Position numbers and translations under genes: made by a program. 64,000 nt of DNA, taken from contig CATNVA010000018.1 of assembly GCA_951217055.1 (NCBI GenBank), positions 310,001 to 374,000 on the forward strand, read 5' to 3'. Numbering within the stretch: the first letter of the stretch is position 1; each line of letters opens with the position of its first letter. The stretch is from Gerris lacustris. Lineage: Eukaryota > Arthropoda > Insecta > Hemiptera > Gerridae. Below, piece after piece: positions 1 through 11,552 of the stretch. Under the pieces are notes generated by a model. The model searched no databases and had not been told where the DNA came from. It saw only the letters and a list, made by a program, of their open reading frames with translations.

Positions 1-14
1 TTGAGACAAACTCA

Positions 15-1028
15 TTAATTCGAATTTTCTTCCAAGGCTTCTAAACCTAAAAAATGATCTCCTTCGTTTTGTGGGGTTTCCACGGATTCTTGGGGTACGG
101 TATAGTCTGAAGAACCAGATTCATAATATTCGTAATTGTACGTATCTGCTTGTGCTTGTGCAGAGGTTTGTTCATGATCTAAGTTGTGAAGCTGGTTATT
201 GCTATTATAATTGTTTCCAAAACTTGTTGGATTTGGTCTAAATGTTTGATTCGTAGAAATGGACATGGGTGTTGGATTAAATTTTGCTGGCTTAATATAA
301 GAATTATTATTATTTGCGGGTCTGTTAAAATTTGGTCTTTGAGGAAGTGGTTGCCTGAAAGGTTGCGGTTTATAAAGTTGAGCAGGGTTCTGTGTTTGGG
401 GACTTGGTTTAGTCATAGGTAGGGATTTCTGAAAGTTTGGTTTTTTTATTTCAGACTGATTGGTTTTAAATTTACCTGACAAAAATTGGAAGTCGTTGGT
501 TAACATGTTCAACGCTTCATTTAAATCAGTAGGGTTTTTGGTCCTCATCAAGGATCCAATGGGTTCCCTAAGTCCTCTTAGAAATACACGAAGAGCTAAC
601 TTACGTGTATAATCCGCTAGGATTTCACTTTGAATTTGAACTACTTTATTATTAAAATAAGCAATTTGGAGAGTAAGTAACTCTTGGATTTTTTGGTAAA
701 AGTCAAAGGGAGATTCATTGCCTTGTTTTAGGGCTGACATTTCTATAGACAGCGTGAAACAATCACGTCTGTCCGAATAACTGTTTAACAGAGCGGTTTT
801 TAATTCCTGCCATGTTGTACAGCGGGAATTATTAACGATATCGGCTGCAGGGCCTTTAATCTTAGATATAATAGAGGCCATAAGATATTCATTTTGGAAA
901 TCGGCCAAGTTTTCCGTATTATAAAATTTAGTTACAAGTTTGTCACACAAATCTAAAAATCTACTGAGTAGTGATGGTTCACCACTAAACTCAGGAATCA
1001 TGTTAAGGTATTCCTTCTTAAATTCCAT
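15..1028 (-). CDS. gag: Gag polyprotein of gypsy-like retroelement
   Basis: An intact 337-codon frame. Residues 1-200 form the capsid-like region typical of gypsy/17.6-lineage Gag, including 'LRVFLRGLREPIGSLMRTK' near residue 150 and 'LNEALNMLTNDFQFL' near 170. The C-terminal third is rich in Asn, Pro and Gln with no CCHC zinc knuckle, as in other Gag proteins of this lineage. Its role is assembly of the intracellular particle that packages element RNA. The start at 1028 is the first ATG after the leader and precedes the conserved IPEFSGEPSLL block. The frame stops at 15-17, so pol would follow in another frame or after a short gap off the window edge. No internal stop is present, so the insertion may be fairly young. 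Confidence 0.88.
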   Translation of the reverse strand: MEFKKEYLNMIPEFSGEPSLLSRFLDLCDKLVTKFYNTENLADFQNEYLMASIISKIKGPAADIVNNSRCTTWQELKTALLNSYSDRRDCFTLSIEMSALKQGNESPFDFYQKIQELLTLQIAYFNNKVVQIQSEILADYTRKLALRVFLRGLREPIGSLMRTKNPTDLNEALNMLTNDFQFLSGKFKTNQSEIKKPNFQKSLPMTKPSPQTQNPAQLYKPQPFRQPLPQRPNFNRPANNNNSYIKPAKFNPTPMSISTNQTFRPNPTSFGNNYNSNNQLHNLDHEQTSAQAQADTYNYEYYESGSSDYTVPQESVETPQNEGDHFLGLEALEENSN

Positions 1029-1472
1029 GATTATTATTTATTAAAATACTTATTTGAAAAATGGTATTATTTAAATGATTTTATTGAATTAATGATTTTA
1101 GTAATTCAATAATTGATTATAAAAATATATGTCCTTCTTATTTATTTAAATTTATATTATTTAAATAATTTTACTTAATTAATAATTTTAGAAATTTAAT
1201 AATTAATAATTTTAGAAATTTAATAATTAATTATTTTAAAAAGTTTAATTTCTTATATAATGTTATGTTCTTATTAATGATTTTAATTAGATCAATTCCT
1301 GCACTCAAATATCTGATGCACAATTCTATAGGTTCAATTAATGTCAAATTTCCCCAAAATATAAATGTGTACTCACAGTATGATGATGAGCAGGTTCATA
1401 AGTAGATTCTTCTAAGACAGCTAGTAAATTGTAAAAACAAAAAGTTTCGGTATACTTGCAAAACCTCTAGCT

Positions 1473-1490
1473 GTCCTACCGGCTGCGCCA
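1473..1490 (-). promoter_or_regulatory. Primer-binding site (tRNA-Ser)
   Basis: On the minus strand this reads TGGCGCAGCCGGTAGGAC, complementary to the 3' end of a eukaryotic tRNA-Ser (…CCTACCGGCTGCG-CCA). It abuts the LTR and shares one T with it. tRNA-Ser priming is known for the 17.6/297 group of insect gypsy elements. It sets the start of minus-strand DNA synthesis. Confidence 0.85.
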
Positions 1491-1724
1491 GTTAACTTTA
1501 AGCAATTTGAATTTAAGTTTTTAAAAACAAATATTTATTTTAAGAACACAATTAAGAGTTACAATTAAGAATTTCAAATGATACACAATAATTATAATAC
1601 AACTACTAAGTCGGAGTCGAGATCTAGACTAGACTAGCGGGCCGGCGGCATTCTACATACTTAAGTATAGTACAAAGTGCTGACGGTCTGCGGTGCTGAA
1701 TCCGTAAAAAGTCCTTTGTTAACT
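1490..1724 (-). repeat. 5' LTR of gypsy-like provirus
   Basis: About 235 bp bounded by AGTTAAC (1718-1724) and GTTAACT (1490-1496) as read on the minus strand, next to the PBS. An AATAAA polyadenylation signal is visible near 1533-1545 on the minus strand. It is short compared with Drosophila gypsy LTRs. The outer flank is AATATA, consistent with the YRYRYR target taste of the group, but this cannot be confirmed without the second LTR. Confidence 0.8.
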
Positions 1725-1816
1725 TATATTAATTATTAATTAATTAATTTAAATCTATTTATTTATTTATTTATTTTTTGAGATTATTATAATTATTTTA
1801 TTTATTAATTTTTAAA

Positions 1817-3071
1817 TTAATTTAGAAGAATATGGTTTTTTATTTTAGTTTTAAATAGTTCAAATTTATGTATACTCTTAAGCTCATTGGGTAATTGATT
1901 AAATAACAATACTGCTTTATAAGACCAGTGTCTTTGTGCCATAGAGGTTCTAAGAGATGGTACTACGTAATGACCTTTGGTTAGACCTCTAGTTATTATG
2001 GCATGGTCTATTTTCTCTAAGCCGTGTTTACCTTCCTGCAGGCGGGTTAGACATTTATATTGATATAACTGTTTGAGAGTTAGTATCGAAAGCTGTTTAA
2101 ATAGTGGTTCTGAGTGTTCCATACGTCTTTTATTTAATATAATTCTTACAAAAGCTTTTTGTTTAACAAATATTTTTTCTTTGATAGAGTCACAAGCTGA
2201 CCCCCACGAGATAAGTCCATATTGTATAATCGAGTCGACTATACCGAAATATAAGACTCTCAACTGCGAGATATTTAGATAAATTTTTAATTTTGTAAAA
2301 ACAAAGATTAATGTTCGTAATTTTTTATTCAAGTTATTAATATGTGGCTTCCAATTTAAACAGCTGTCGATAGTGACTCCCAAGTATTTGATGGTGGGAA
2401 CCCACTCAATATGTGGGCACTGGCAATGTATAAATTGACAAGTTTGATAATGTACGATCAATTTATGGATTTGTGGTAATGTGCTCCAGTGAAACGAGTA
2501 AGCCATTGCACATGTCTTTTTAATGTTTATTGTCAATTCGTTGAGTTGGAACCAATGTATTATTGTTTGTAAGTCATTTTGTATAAGTGTTGTAGTTTGT
2601 TTATAGTGTTCAGATTCACACAATAAGACTAAATCATCCGCAAAACCTACTAGTACTGAGTTGGTAACAATTTTAAAAATAGAATTTATGAAGATAATAA
2701 ATAATAAAGGACCTAGGAAAGTTCCTTGTGGGATTGAGTAGGTGGATGTGAAGCTACTTGCTAGTGTATTATTAAGTTTAACTCTGTAAAGTCTGTTGTT
2801 CAAATAGCTGCGGAACCATCTTAATATAGTTCCACCTATTCCTATCTCCCTCAATTTTTCAATTAATTTATTATGTGAAACGCTATCGAATGCATTAGTA
2901 AGGTCAATATATATATAGCCATTGGTTTTTTGCCTCTATCTAAACTTTCCGTTATGTATGTTGTTACTTTATTTATAGCGTCTTGAGTGTTTAAACCGTT
3001 CTGAAACCCGAATTGGTTATTTGAAATAATTTTATTGGTTTGTATAAATTTGTTTAGATGATTTTTAGCTA
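1817..3071 (-). pseudogene. RT palm/thumb and C-terminus of CR1/jockey-type ORF2
   Basis: Continues the RT interrupted at 3518. Just left of the MITE the minus strand reads on to 'NNQFGFQNG' and, after a slip in a TATATA run near 2915, to 'AFDSVSHNKLIEKLREIG'. The longest clean frame (2854-1817, 345 codons) has 'IPQGTFLGPLLFIIFIN', the catalytic 'GFADDLVLL', 'IKYLGVTID' and the usual thumb region, and ends near the poly(AAATA) tail. The FADD form of the active site is normal for this group. It is not expressible as a single protein because of the MITE and at least two frameshifts. Confidence 0.87.
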
Positions 3072-3518
3072 TTTTTAGGGTTTCGTTGGTAAAACCAAAA
3101 AAAAGAAACCCTTATAGTTTCGTTCCTGTGTCTGTCTGTCACTCTGTACGGTTCCAATAACTTTTGAACCAAAAGAGATAAAAACGTGAAACTTTCCAGT
3201 ATAAAAGATCGTTTTGACGCACACACAGGAAAAATATAGCGAACTCAAAATTATCAACTCTTCAAATTCAAAATGGTGGATAATTCACGACGCCCGGAAA
3301 AAATATATTTTTAAAATTTTGAGTAGGGTATCAAATGAAAGGCATTGAAGAGTAGATTACAAATATATATACTACTTAGGGATAGTGTTTAATTTTCGGC
3401 GCCATTTTGTCAAAAAAACATTTCTCTCCCCCCCCCCTTCTAATTTTGTGTGACAATACCAACGAAACCCTTTTTACGTGAGACTTCACGCCTTACCAAT
3501 TTATTTTTAGTTTGGCAG
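3072..3518. mobile_element. Hairpin MITE, copy A (AGGGTTTC family)
   Basis: Inserted in the RT gene and flanked by GCTA (3068-3071 and 3519-3522). The left end starts with AGGGTTTCGTTGG (3077), which pairs both with a nearby GAAACCCT, forming a small hairpin, and with the right-end CCAACGAAACCCT (3459-3471). About 45 bp follow the right repeat (…GTGAGACTTCACGC…), also present in copy D. Inside are CTGTCTGTC microsatellite, a 'GGGGTATCAAATGAAAGG'-like block and a run of C. It has no coding capacity. Superfamily unknown. Confidence 0.8.
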
Positions 3519-5185
3519 GCTAATTTCTAAGATTTTCGCTACATTGGAAACTAATGAGATGGGTCTGTAGTTAGTCGGTTCATTGGAGGGACCACCCTTG
3601 TGGATAGGGTAAATTACTGCGATTTTTAATATGTCTGGGAAAAGTCCTTTCTCAAAGCTTAGTTTAGCAATGTGTAATAAAGGTTTCACTAATGAACTTA
3701 TATTATCTTTGATTATGGGAACTGTAATGCCGTCATGACCAGGCGAAGAACCACCTCTCAGTTTATTGACTGCCTTTTTTATATCTTCTTCATTAATATC
3801 GTCTATTTTGTTCCACTTCTCATCTATGTTTTTATTTCCTATAGTTGTATAGCTATTTTTATTCTGCAGATTATTGGCCATTTTCTGTCCTATAGTGGTA
3901 AAGTGTTTACACATAGCATCGGCTCCCATTGCCGGATCATTTAAGGCGTCTATTACCGTCCCATTTACATCTTTGATTTCTTTGATAACATCTTTCTCCG
4001 TTTGTTTTCTAAAAGTCATTTTATTTACTTCCTTCCATACTTTAGACATGTCATTTTCACATTTTTCTATCTTCTGTCTGAAGTAATCTTTCTTTGTCTT
4101 TTTAAGCATGGATCGTAGTTTACGGCAGTATAGTTTGTAATAGATTTGTAATTTTTTATTGTTAACTTGTTTTTCGGCTTGTTTCCTGAGTCTGTCTTTA
4201 TTTCTTATCGAGACTACAAGACCATGGGTTATCCACGGCTGTAGTTTATTGTATTTACGTGATGGCGGAGGAGTTACTATAAATTCAGATGACGATTTAA
4301 TATTTTCTTGTAATTTAGCTATAAATTTTTCGGTCGACAAATTCACATTTCTTTCTTCGATACAACAGGTCCAGGTTTCAGAGTTAAGTAAGAGCTTTAG
4401 TTTCTCGTAATTAATTTTTGTCAAGGCTGTGGCTTGTTTGGGTTGACATGTTTTTGCAATAGTCTCATTTTTGGTTTTAATATGAAAAATAATAGAGAAG
4501 TGATCAGTGATGTCTGTTTGTAATATTAATGCTTCTATGTTTCCTACTAATCTATCAGAAGCAAATAAGTGGTCTATGGTTGTTTTACTAGTATTAGTGA
4601 CTCGAGTATAGTCAGATATTAGACTTAAAAGCTTGTTTTCAGTCATGATGTCTAAGTACTGCTCTTCACTTTTTGTTAGCTCGTTATTTTGGTTAATATC
4701 TAAGTTAATATCACCTGTCAATATAAGATGATTATCTTTTCTTGCAGTTAAAAGTTTTTTAAGTTCATCATTAAATATATTTATGTCTCCACTTGGTGAT
4801 CTGTACAAGGCAAGTAAAATTATATTACTATTTTCAATTTTTAGTTCTAAACAGTTAGTATGTGTTAATTCAATTTTTTTCCATCTAATACATTCCATTA
4901 TTTCATTCTTTATATATATTACTAAGCCACTATTTTGATTAAAATTATTTACAGATGAGATTACTTTATAACTATTCATATTAAATAAATTTATGGTTTT
5001 TTTTTATTTCTAGCTTCAGATAGAATTATTATATCAAATCTATTTTTTAGTTGCTCTAGCCTTAAGATAAACTCATCGAGGTTTTTATTTATGCTTCTTA
5101 AATTCATATGTATAACTTTAAAAGCTTTATTATCCTTCATGATTTCATCAACTGTCCATGGGACTCTAGTCATTTCTGTTAGCAT
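3519..5185 (-). pseudogene. Endonuclease and RT N-terminal part of CR1/jockey-type ORF2
   Basis: The first fragment (5185-4991) carries the APE-endonuclease N-terminus 'HMNLRSINKNLDEF' and 'DIIILSEA'. The second (4979-3507) continues with 'LTGDINLD' and 'TIDHLFAS', both EN motifs, and 'DITDHFSIIF', the final EN histidine block. It then runs through a basic linker to the first RT blocks 'GGSSPGHDGITVPIIK' and 'NYRPISLVSNVAKILE'. The frame changes at a run of A/T near 4990. The RT is then cut at 3518 by a MITE. The protein would nick target DNA and reverse-transcribe its RNA at the nick. This copy cannot encode it. Confidence 0.87.
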
Positions 5186-5250
5186 TATATCATCTAATGT
5201 ATTATAACATTGTATTATCTATAACTGTAATTATTTTATCTATCTAAAAT

Positions 5251-5762
5251 ATTACTCCGTAATTATGAACTACATAACATACTCCTTTAAAAAACACCTA
5301 CTACCCCACTACTCGTAATTGATTGCATTTACAAGCATTAATACACAATACAGTCGCCACCCGCCAGCCAAAGGGGGAATACAAAGTTACTACAAAGGGG
5401 GAGTACAAGTTATTTAATTGAACATAGTCTTTCAATTTCTACTCACGACCGATGGTCCACAGCAACACTAATGCCAGGGCTTTATCTATCAGCGTAATGT
5501 TCATGCAATTCACTTTATTACTGGACACAAGTACGATTCCGTGGTCAAACCTTGACTCCCGGTTCCCCTTTTCCACCGTTCCGGCCCCGCCGTCCCGGGG
5601 GGGGGGGGGGGGGGGGGGGGGACCGCCGGGTACAGATTGCTGACCACGCAAGTCTACTTGGTTCGTGTAAACCCGCATTTACAATCTTCATTTTGACGGG
5701 TTTAAAATTTGTGATTTTTTATTAAAAGGTAAACATTGAATGACAGCGAAAAGTAAACAAAG
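5251..5762. other. No gene; poly-G tract at 5597-5621
   Basis: I see no coding or RNA gene here. The stretch holds two 'AAAGGGGGA(A/G)TAC' repeats near 5370-5405 and a run of 25 G at 5597-5621 inside a GC-rich patch. The short open frames across the G run are composition artefacts. Length of such a run is unreliable in an assembly. Confidence 0.7.
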
Positions 5763-6782
5763 AATAGTTATTTATGTAACTAGGCAGCAAAATGGAATTT
5801 TACTGACGAGTGATTAGATTAGCCTCCGAGCCGAAGGCGAGGACAGGCTATGATAATTAACTGCCGAGGCGAAGCCGAGGCAGGTAATTGACCTATTTGA
5901 CTGCCGAGGCGAAGCCGAGGCAGGCAATGAATAAACGAGGCAGAAATGTTTCCTTTGCTGCCTTGTTGCATACAATATTTTATCTACTTGCGGCAGAAAA
6001 ATGAAGCTGCTAAAATGTTATCTTTATTAATATTTATAACATAGTTAATAACTATGTGTCATATTAATAAAGATAATAGATAATAGATGTATTAAGTAAA
6101 ATTAATGTTCAAATAAGAAACTTGGGAATAATAACAATAAGCGAAAAGCAAACTCAATCTATAACAACAAAATTCAAAACACACGTTTATAACACACATA
6201 ACTTCTGAATGAATAATGCACGCAATATAAAATATTTATTTATATTTTTACTAAAAAATTAATAAAAGTGTTAAAGAAAAGAAGTAACTAGGATACATCA
6301 AGAAAAGTAGCTAGTCTAATCTAGAATGACTTCAATAACAATAATAATAATACAGATGTTCAATGTTTACATGACGCTACAGTATAGCCAGTGACTCTAC
6401 TATTTTTTTAATTAAAGATCTACTAATCATTGAACTTATTTAACAGAATTAACAAATATAAACAAATTATTTTATTATTAAAACGTTTATTTATTAAATA
6501 TTACTTATTTAACTATAATATATAATGTTATAAGATAGAGATAATAGTATAAACTGTTCTTGCCAAAATAAGAGGTTATGACACGCAGTGGTAAACACTG
6601 TTACTTTCTCTGCCTAGGCAGGGAAATATTTCCCTGCCTAGGCAGAGAAAGTATTTTCCTGACTGTTTTAACTACTTTCCAGCCTGTTTTTAATATTTTA
6701 ATGACAAATCAGGGAAATAGTACTTTCCAGCCTAAAAACAGTTAAGTAATGTTTAATTTTGCTGCCGCAAGTAGATAAATAA
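5763..6782 (-). repeat. About 1.0-kb repeat E1, inverted mate of 15003-16023
   Basis: Almost the whole stretch recurs in reverse orientation at 15003-16023. The outer end reads AATAGTTATTTATG…CTAGGCAGCAAAA, the inner end TTTTGCTGCCGCAAGTAGATAAA. Landmarks are two CTGCCGAGGCGAAGCCGAGG units (5862-5930), an A/T hairpin near 6010-6080, and a CTGCCTAGGCAG palindrome near 6610-6650. The TTTATCTACTTGCGGCAG motif occurs at about 5980 and, inverted, at about 6765, so an 800-bp element may be nested in an older one. No long frame. Probably a non-autonomous DNA element; superfamily unknown. Confidence 0.8.
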
Positions 6783-6784
6783 AT

Positions 6785-6990
6785 TAATTGACGTGTGACA
6801 CCCAGGTTTGTTTACACTTGTATCCTAGGTATAGGTTTAATTTTTCTGCATCTGTACTTCTTTACACGTACACATTATTCTTCTCTTACTGTTCCTACAC
6901 AGGGGCATATCAACGGCACGGTTTAGATTCGGTGTTGGTGAGATCCGTTGTACAAAGATTTGTCCTTTTATAGGTTTAACATCAACTCTC
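6785..6990. repeat. Dispersed repeat I, copy 1
   Basis: Shares an ordered set of short blocks with 11245-11485: CGTGT…TTGTTTAC, 'TTTTTCTGCATCTGT', TACACGT/GGGGACATATC-type block, 'CGGTTT', 'GAGATCC…GTACAAAG' and 'CTTTTATA(G/A)GTT'. The two copies are clearly diverged. No coding capacity. Class unknown. Confidence 0.55.
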
Positions 6991-8422
6991 TAGATGGTTG
7001 TCATTATTATGTGAAGTAAATAAGTTCGGAACTATGTATTTTTTCACTAACATTATATATAAAAATGACAATTATATTATCAACATAACATATGATTCAA
7101 CAGAAAATTTTAAAACGTAGTATATAAAAAGTTCTTTTTATCTTGTAATTATTAGAACCGGGTACCGAGCGCCCACGGTGCTCGAAAGAAAGAGCAATTT
7201 TTTAAATGAATAAACAATTTCATTTTTAGGCATATTATTAAATATGCTTGGTTATCCAATAAGTATAAAGCTAAAAGATTTGAAACTTGTTTAATAAATA
7301 TATAGTCCAGTTATTTTAGTCATAAATATGGTTTCTGTTCCAAGAAAAATCGGAGCTTCAATTTGACGTTCTGGAAAACATATTAAAAATCGGCAACAAG
7401 ATTGCGGTCGTATTAATGGATATTCAATACTCTTTTCATACATGTTACATTCAAATTTTTCATACCACGCTCCACATTCAAGGTGGGACCTGTTCGTTAC
7501 ACATAAAACAATGTTTCGCTATTGCGATTGTCACCGTAACAATTACCTTTATAAAATATTAAATCACTGGGAGACTAATATTTTTAAACCACGTCCTAAC
7601 AAACTTGAAATGTCGCTAGTAGATATAGAATAACAGATCCCACTATGTAGTTGCCTCAGGAAAAAGCCTAAGTTATTGGTCGTTGTTACGCCTTGTTTAG
7701 GCTCCGCCTAATCTTGCATGTTTGTTAATCTAGGTCGTCGGAAACCTACCGAAGGTAGTTACCATTATGTGTCGGCCGACGTGAGTACGTGTTTCTAATT
7801 TAGCTCTTAATTTTATTATTTCTTTATACTTCTTTAGCGCCCGGCACCCTTCTAACTTACTTCTTTAGACTTAATGCTTCTGTGTTAACACCTTTCTATG
7901 CGTCTGAGTAGAGTTTGGAGGTTTACTGTCTTAGCACTGTGCAGCCAAGCCACGAGTTCGATACAGTGGATATCCCGACGTCTTCACCGCTCATCCCTAC
8001 GGCTCAGGCAGTGTCAACGTACCATAGCTACCATTTAGATTATATTAGCAGTAGAGTGACCTGGCCCGTCACTCATTTATAATATGTATTTGTTAATTTA
8101 GTTACCATCTTTTTCTTACTCTGTTTCTCTGTGTGTCTGTCGCTAATTTAATTCATTAGACTAACTTTGTTTCCAATTTTTATATCTAATATTATTGATA
8201 TTAACTAATGCTTGCTACATGCCTAGTATATAATTATTGCATTGTGTACTTATTATTATTTTTATTTAATTTACTATCCGCCTTATTTTCTCCCGGCTTA
8301 AGCTTTCTACAGGGATTCTTTCCTCTGGAGTGTTTGGTTCCCTATTCGGTACCCATATCCGAGTCTACCTCCTACGGGCCGAAACACGCCTTGTGCAGAA
8401 ACGTCGGAGCAATTTATTATCC
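6991..8422. other. No recognisable gene
   Basis: Low-complexity A/T-rich DNA with a few short open frames (for example 7442-7633, 63 codons) that match nothing I know and show no splice context. The block 'AGTATATAAAAAGTTC' plus TTTTTATCTTG at 7121-7150 recurs at 62621-62650, so part of this is repeat. I see no RNA gene. Confidence 0.6.
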
Positions 8423-8915
8423 AAACTGTTTATTGTACGTAAAAAATGTACATAATGTTTCCTGTGTGAAATTTTATAATCTTTAATTTTTATTTGATCC
8501 TCAATGGTCTCCGAACCAGAGGAAGCGAGATATTCACCAAAATACGTAAAAAGTCGTGCAAATACAAACACTACGCAAGCTATAGTAAGCTAGAATTTTT
8601 GCTAAACCGTTCGTTGTACGTAAGAATGAATCAGACCTTTTTTATGGGAAATGTATTATTCTTTCTTTTTGATCGTCACCATAATTTACCTCCGAGCTAT
8701 AGGAAGCGAGATATTTGTAATAATTTGTACGTAAAAAGTCGTGCGGCGACGGATACTAAATATTTATAGATATTCTTCGCCCTTTATTCCCTAAACCGAC
8801 CATTGTACGTAAAAATGAATCAGACTTATTTTATGGAAAATTTTGTTATCATTAATTACTATAACCACCTTGATTGATGTCCGAGCCATAGGAAGCGAGA
8901 TATTCGCAAAAAAAA
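8423..8915 (+). repeat. Diverged tandem repeat, three units of about 185 bp
   Basis: Units start at 8423, 8604 and 8793 (periods 181 and 189). Each opens with AAAC(C/T)G…TTGTACGTAA, continues with AATGAATCAGAC-type sequence, and has a shared 'GGAAGCGAGATATT' block (near 8520, 8700, 8890) often followed by ACGTAAAAAGTCGTGC. The units differ by substitutions and indels, so the array is old. The last unit is partial. Confidence 0.8.
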
Positions 8916-9402
8916 CCGAATTTGTTGGCCTTGACCCTTGAATATCTAATAACTAATTTATTTTGAATAATTTGAAAGTGCGTAACATACTTATTCATTA
9001 CTCACGTAATTGGATTTTTATCAGTCAAATTTAGTTGAAGCAATCGCCAAACCACATTTTATACTCCGGGGTATAATGAGTATTTATGAGTATTTTAAAA
9101 GTAATGAGTAGGATTTATCTTAAAGAAATCATAAATTATAAGTCCTATTGAATATTATTCAGTATACAACTATCATAATCATTTATTTTTATTCAAACAA
9201 AGAACAGTCTCTTTAGTATTCTTTATTATAAGTCTTATTCTTTATTATATGTAGTTCAAAATAGTTTTAAGAAAAATGTATTACTTCCGAATGATAACTG
9301 TTAATTTAGGTTCATGGCTGTAAATATTTCTGTTGCGCAATGATTTGGCTGTAAAAATTAAAAGAATTAAAAAAAATACTATAATAATTTATTTATTAAT
9401 TA

Positions 9403-10996
9403 CTAGCTGAATACCCGTGCTTCGCTACGGGGTGTTTTATTTTCAATTTAATAGATTTATAAACTACCATCAAGAAACATTTAAATTATTTTACAAAGCG
9501 AGAATATCTAGATTCTATCCCTCCCCCTTATTTCTTCTATACCCCCTCCCCTTTGATAAGATAATTTGCTAATATCCCAAATTAGTAATTCATTCCGACT
9601 AAATTATAAAAAGGAAAAGCAGTGGTATTTTCCTTCTGTGTCCCCCCCCCCCCTCCCCGTGTCATTTTACATCCCTTGGTTGAAATTGGAATTATCTTTT
9701 ATTAATATACATGCTTACATCCAAAATAAGAGCTCTTTCTCAAGTATTAACTTCCTAACTTTTGAAGATCGGTCTGGGCTCAATTCCCCTTCTTTTCTTA
9801 CTCTGTCCTTATGTTCCCCTTAGGGATAAAATTTTAGAAAATCTCTATTGGCAGATATCAATATAATTTAGAAATTATTATACTACGTATACACTCGTAG
9901 ATTTTATTTTAGAATTTTAAAGAAGTCGTCATGATAAAGTTAGCAAAGGTTTAGGCACGGTAAGGCGTGATTTATTAATTATTGCCTTAATATCTAAAAA
10001 TAAATCTAAATATTTTTTGACAGTGATTGAAAAGTAATTTCTTTAACAGTTCTTCCTACAGAAATTTCCACAAAACATAAAATATGGTCAGTAGTTTCTT
10101 CTGCAATTTTGGTTAAATACATTTTTTATGAAAAATGAAATAAGTATTTTGAAATCTATTTAGAAGCCCCGTTCTCAGCTCCATATAAAGCTACCAAATC
10201 ATTTTATATCCTTTATCACCGTACATTACAATTATAACGTACATTATAATTACTTTTCTCTTAAAGAGCCTTTCAACGATATGCATCATAAAGGGTACCT
10301 ATCAATTACTTTGACATTTGTACCCCGTACTCCTGTGTACCAACATTTTAACTTTATAATCTCATGTAAGCAGTACACTCATAGACACTTCATTTATATA
10401 AGATGTAGTTGTACACATTTTTCCATTTTACTCCCTCCTAAATGAAAATATGACAAAACTGTACATAACAACAATTACTGTACTTTTAAAGAGCTTTTCA
10501 ACGATATGCATCATTAAAAGTATTCATTACTTTGACATTAGTACCCCGTACCCGTGGGTACAAAAATAAATATTTCGCAAAATCCTTTCGTAGTGGATGC
10601 CTATGATATGAACCGAGTATATCCTCAAAATTTCAAGTCTCTCGGTTAAGCAGATTTTGCTGTGCGTTGATTCTATGTCAGTCAGTCAGTCAATCAGGAC
10701 ATTGCCACTTATATTATAGATAGTTATATTTTCCATTTTACCCCCCTCCTAAATGAAAATATGACAAATCTATACATAACAACAATTACTGTACCCTTAA
10801 AGAGCTTTTCAACGATATGCATCACGAAGGGTATTCATTATTTTGATCCCGTATTCATTACTTGTACCCCGTACCCCTGTGTACCAAAATTGAAATTTCG
10901 AAAATTCATGTAGACCTTGATTTTCCCCTTGCTTTGAAGGTCAAGTGTGCAAATTTTCATCAAGATCGGACTAAAACTGTAGATTTGTATAAAGAA

Positions 10997-11049
<53 letters not shown>

Positions 11050-11075
11050 GTTGACTTTTATATATATAGAAGATA
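9403..11075 (+). repeat. Dispersed repeat F, copy 1 (CTAGCTGAATACCCGTGCTT)
   Basis: The head at 9403 reads CTAGCTGAATACCCGTGCTT then CGCTACGGGGTG. A tail block with GTCAGTCAGTCAATCAGGAC and CACTTATATTATAGAT ends at about 10721. Inside and after the tail are copies of a unit (TTCCATTTTACcCCcTCCTA, AAAGAGCTTTTCAACGATAT, GTACCCCGTACCCC) at about 10170, 10425 and 10730. Reverse and forward copies lie at 28853-29970 and 51672-53606. No protein is encoded. The head motif is widespread in animal genomes, but I cannot assign a TE class from the sequence. Confidence 0.7.
10998..11046. repeat. (CA)n microsatellite
   Basis: About 24 CA dinucleotides inside the last unit of repeat F. It follows AAAGAACAAA and precedes TACGTTGACTTTTATA, as in other F units, where the same spot carries a shorter CA run (about 53574-53586) or CACCCACATAAG. 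The expansion is therefore local to this unit. Confidence 0.95.
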
Positions 11076-11244
11076 AAGAATTTATCATCAAGAAAAAATA
11101 CTAAACAGTACTTGTACAACATAACTTGTAAGATACTATACAGTAACGCATTTATTCAATAGTCATAACCTTCTCTTGTTTACGAGGTTCAATTGTAACC
11201 ATAGAGAATAGATTGTAACCTTTCGGCACAAAAACTTTCGTGGT

Positions 11245-11485
11245 TTTTAGCTTTTTTCGTACCGTCACGTGTTTTTGTTTACCTTATAGGTTAATTTTTT
11301 CTGCATCTGTTCAATCTTTACTTGTACCCGTACAAGGCCAAAACCTTATCAATTCCCTTGATATTGGGCTCATTTTTCTTCTTTCACCGTCCCCTACACG
11401 TGGACATATCGTCCGCTCGGTTTTGATGAAGCATTAGCGAGATCCCAGTTACAAAGTTTTGTGCTTTTATAAGTTAAAGATGATA
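11245..11485. repeat. Dispersed repeat I, copy 2
   Basis: Diverged partner of 6785-6990 with the same order of short blocks (TTTTTTCTGCATCTGT, CCCCTACACGTGGACATAT, GAGATCC…TTACAAAG, CTTTTATAAGTT). The open frame 11240-11437 crosses it but shows no coding signature. Class unknown. Confidence 0.55.
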
Positions 11486-11552
11486 ATAAAATTGAATCGA
11501 TTATAAAGTTGGAATTGAAAGATTTGACTAAACGAAAACATTTTATATATTA

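Larger units (their letters stand above)
1..1724 (-). mobile_element. Ty3/gypsy (errantivirus-like) provirus, 5' part
   Basis: Read on the minus strand the order is LTR (1490-1724), tRNA-Ser primer-binding site (1473-1490), an AT-rich leader of about 440 bp, then gag (1028 down to 15). Protease, RT, integrase and any env would lie beyond base 1 and are not visible. The LTR begins AGTTAAC and ends GTTAACT, the terminal signature of the gypsy group. The element lies in the A/T-rich 3' tail of the non-LTR element to its right. The flanking target duplication cannot be checked because the other LTR is outside the window. Assignment to Ty3/gypsy rests on the LTR ends, the PBS and a Gag without zinc knuckles; whether it has env is unknown. 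Confidence 0.85.
1731..5250 (-). mobile_element. CR1/jockey-type non-LTR retrotransposon, defective
   Basis: The EN-RT polyprotein is readable on the minus strand from about 5185 to 1817. It is broken by a frameshift at a poly-A run (about 4985-5005), by a 447-bp MITE (3072-3518), and by a frameshift in a TA microsatellite near 2915. The 3' end is a simple (AAATA)n tail at about 1757-1776. No ORF1 is seen to the right, so the copy is probably 5'-truncated or its 5' part is too decayed. Clade placement is by eye from the FADD box and the EN motifs. Confidence 0.85.

Noticed and set aside
5439..5678. Open frames across the poly-G tract (poly-Pro or poly-Gly)
   Set aside because: Homopolymer artefacts; no motif, no splice context.
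10838..11122. Frames rich in Cys-Val or Thr-His
   Set aside because: Translation of the (CA)n microsatellite in repeat F.
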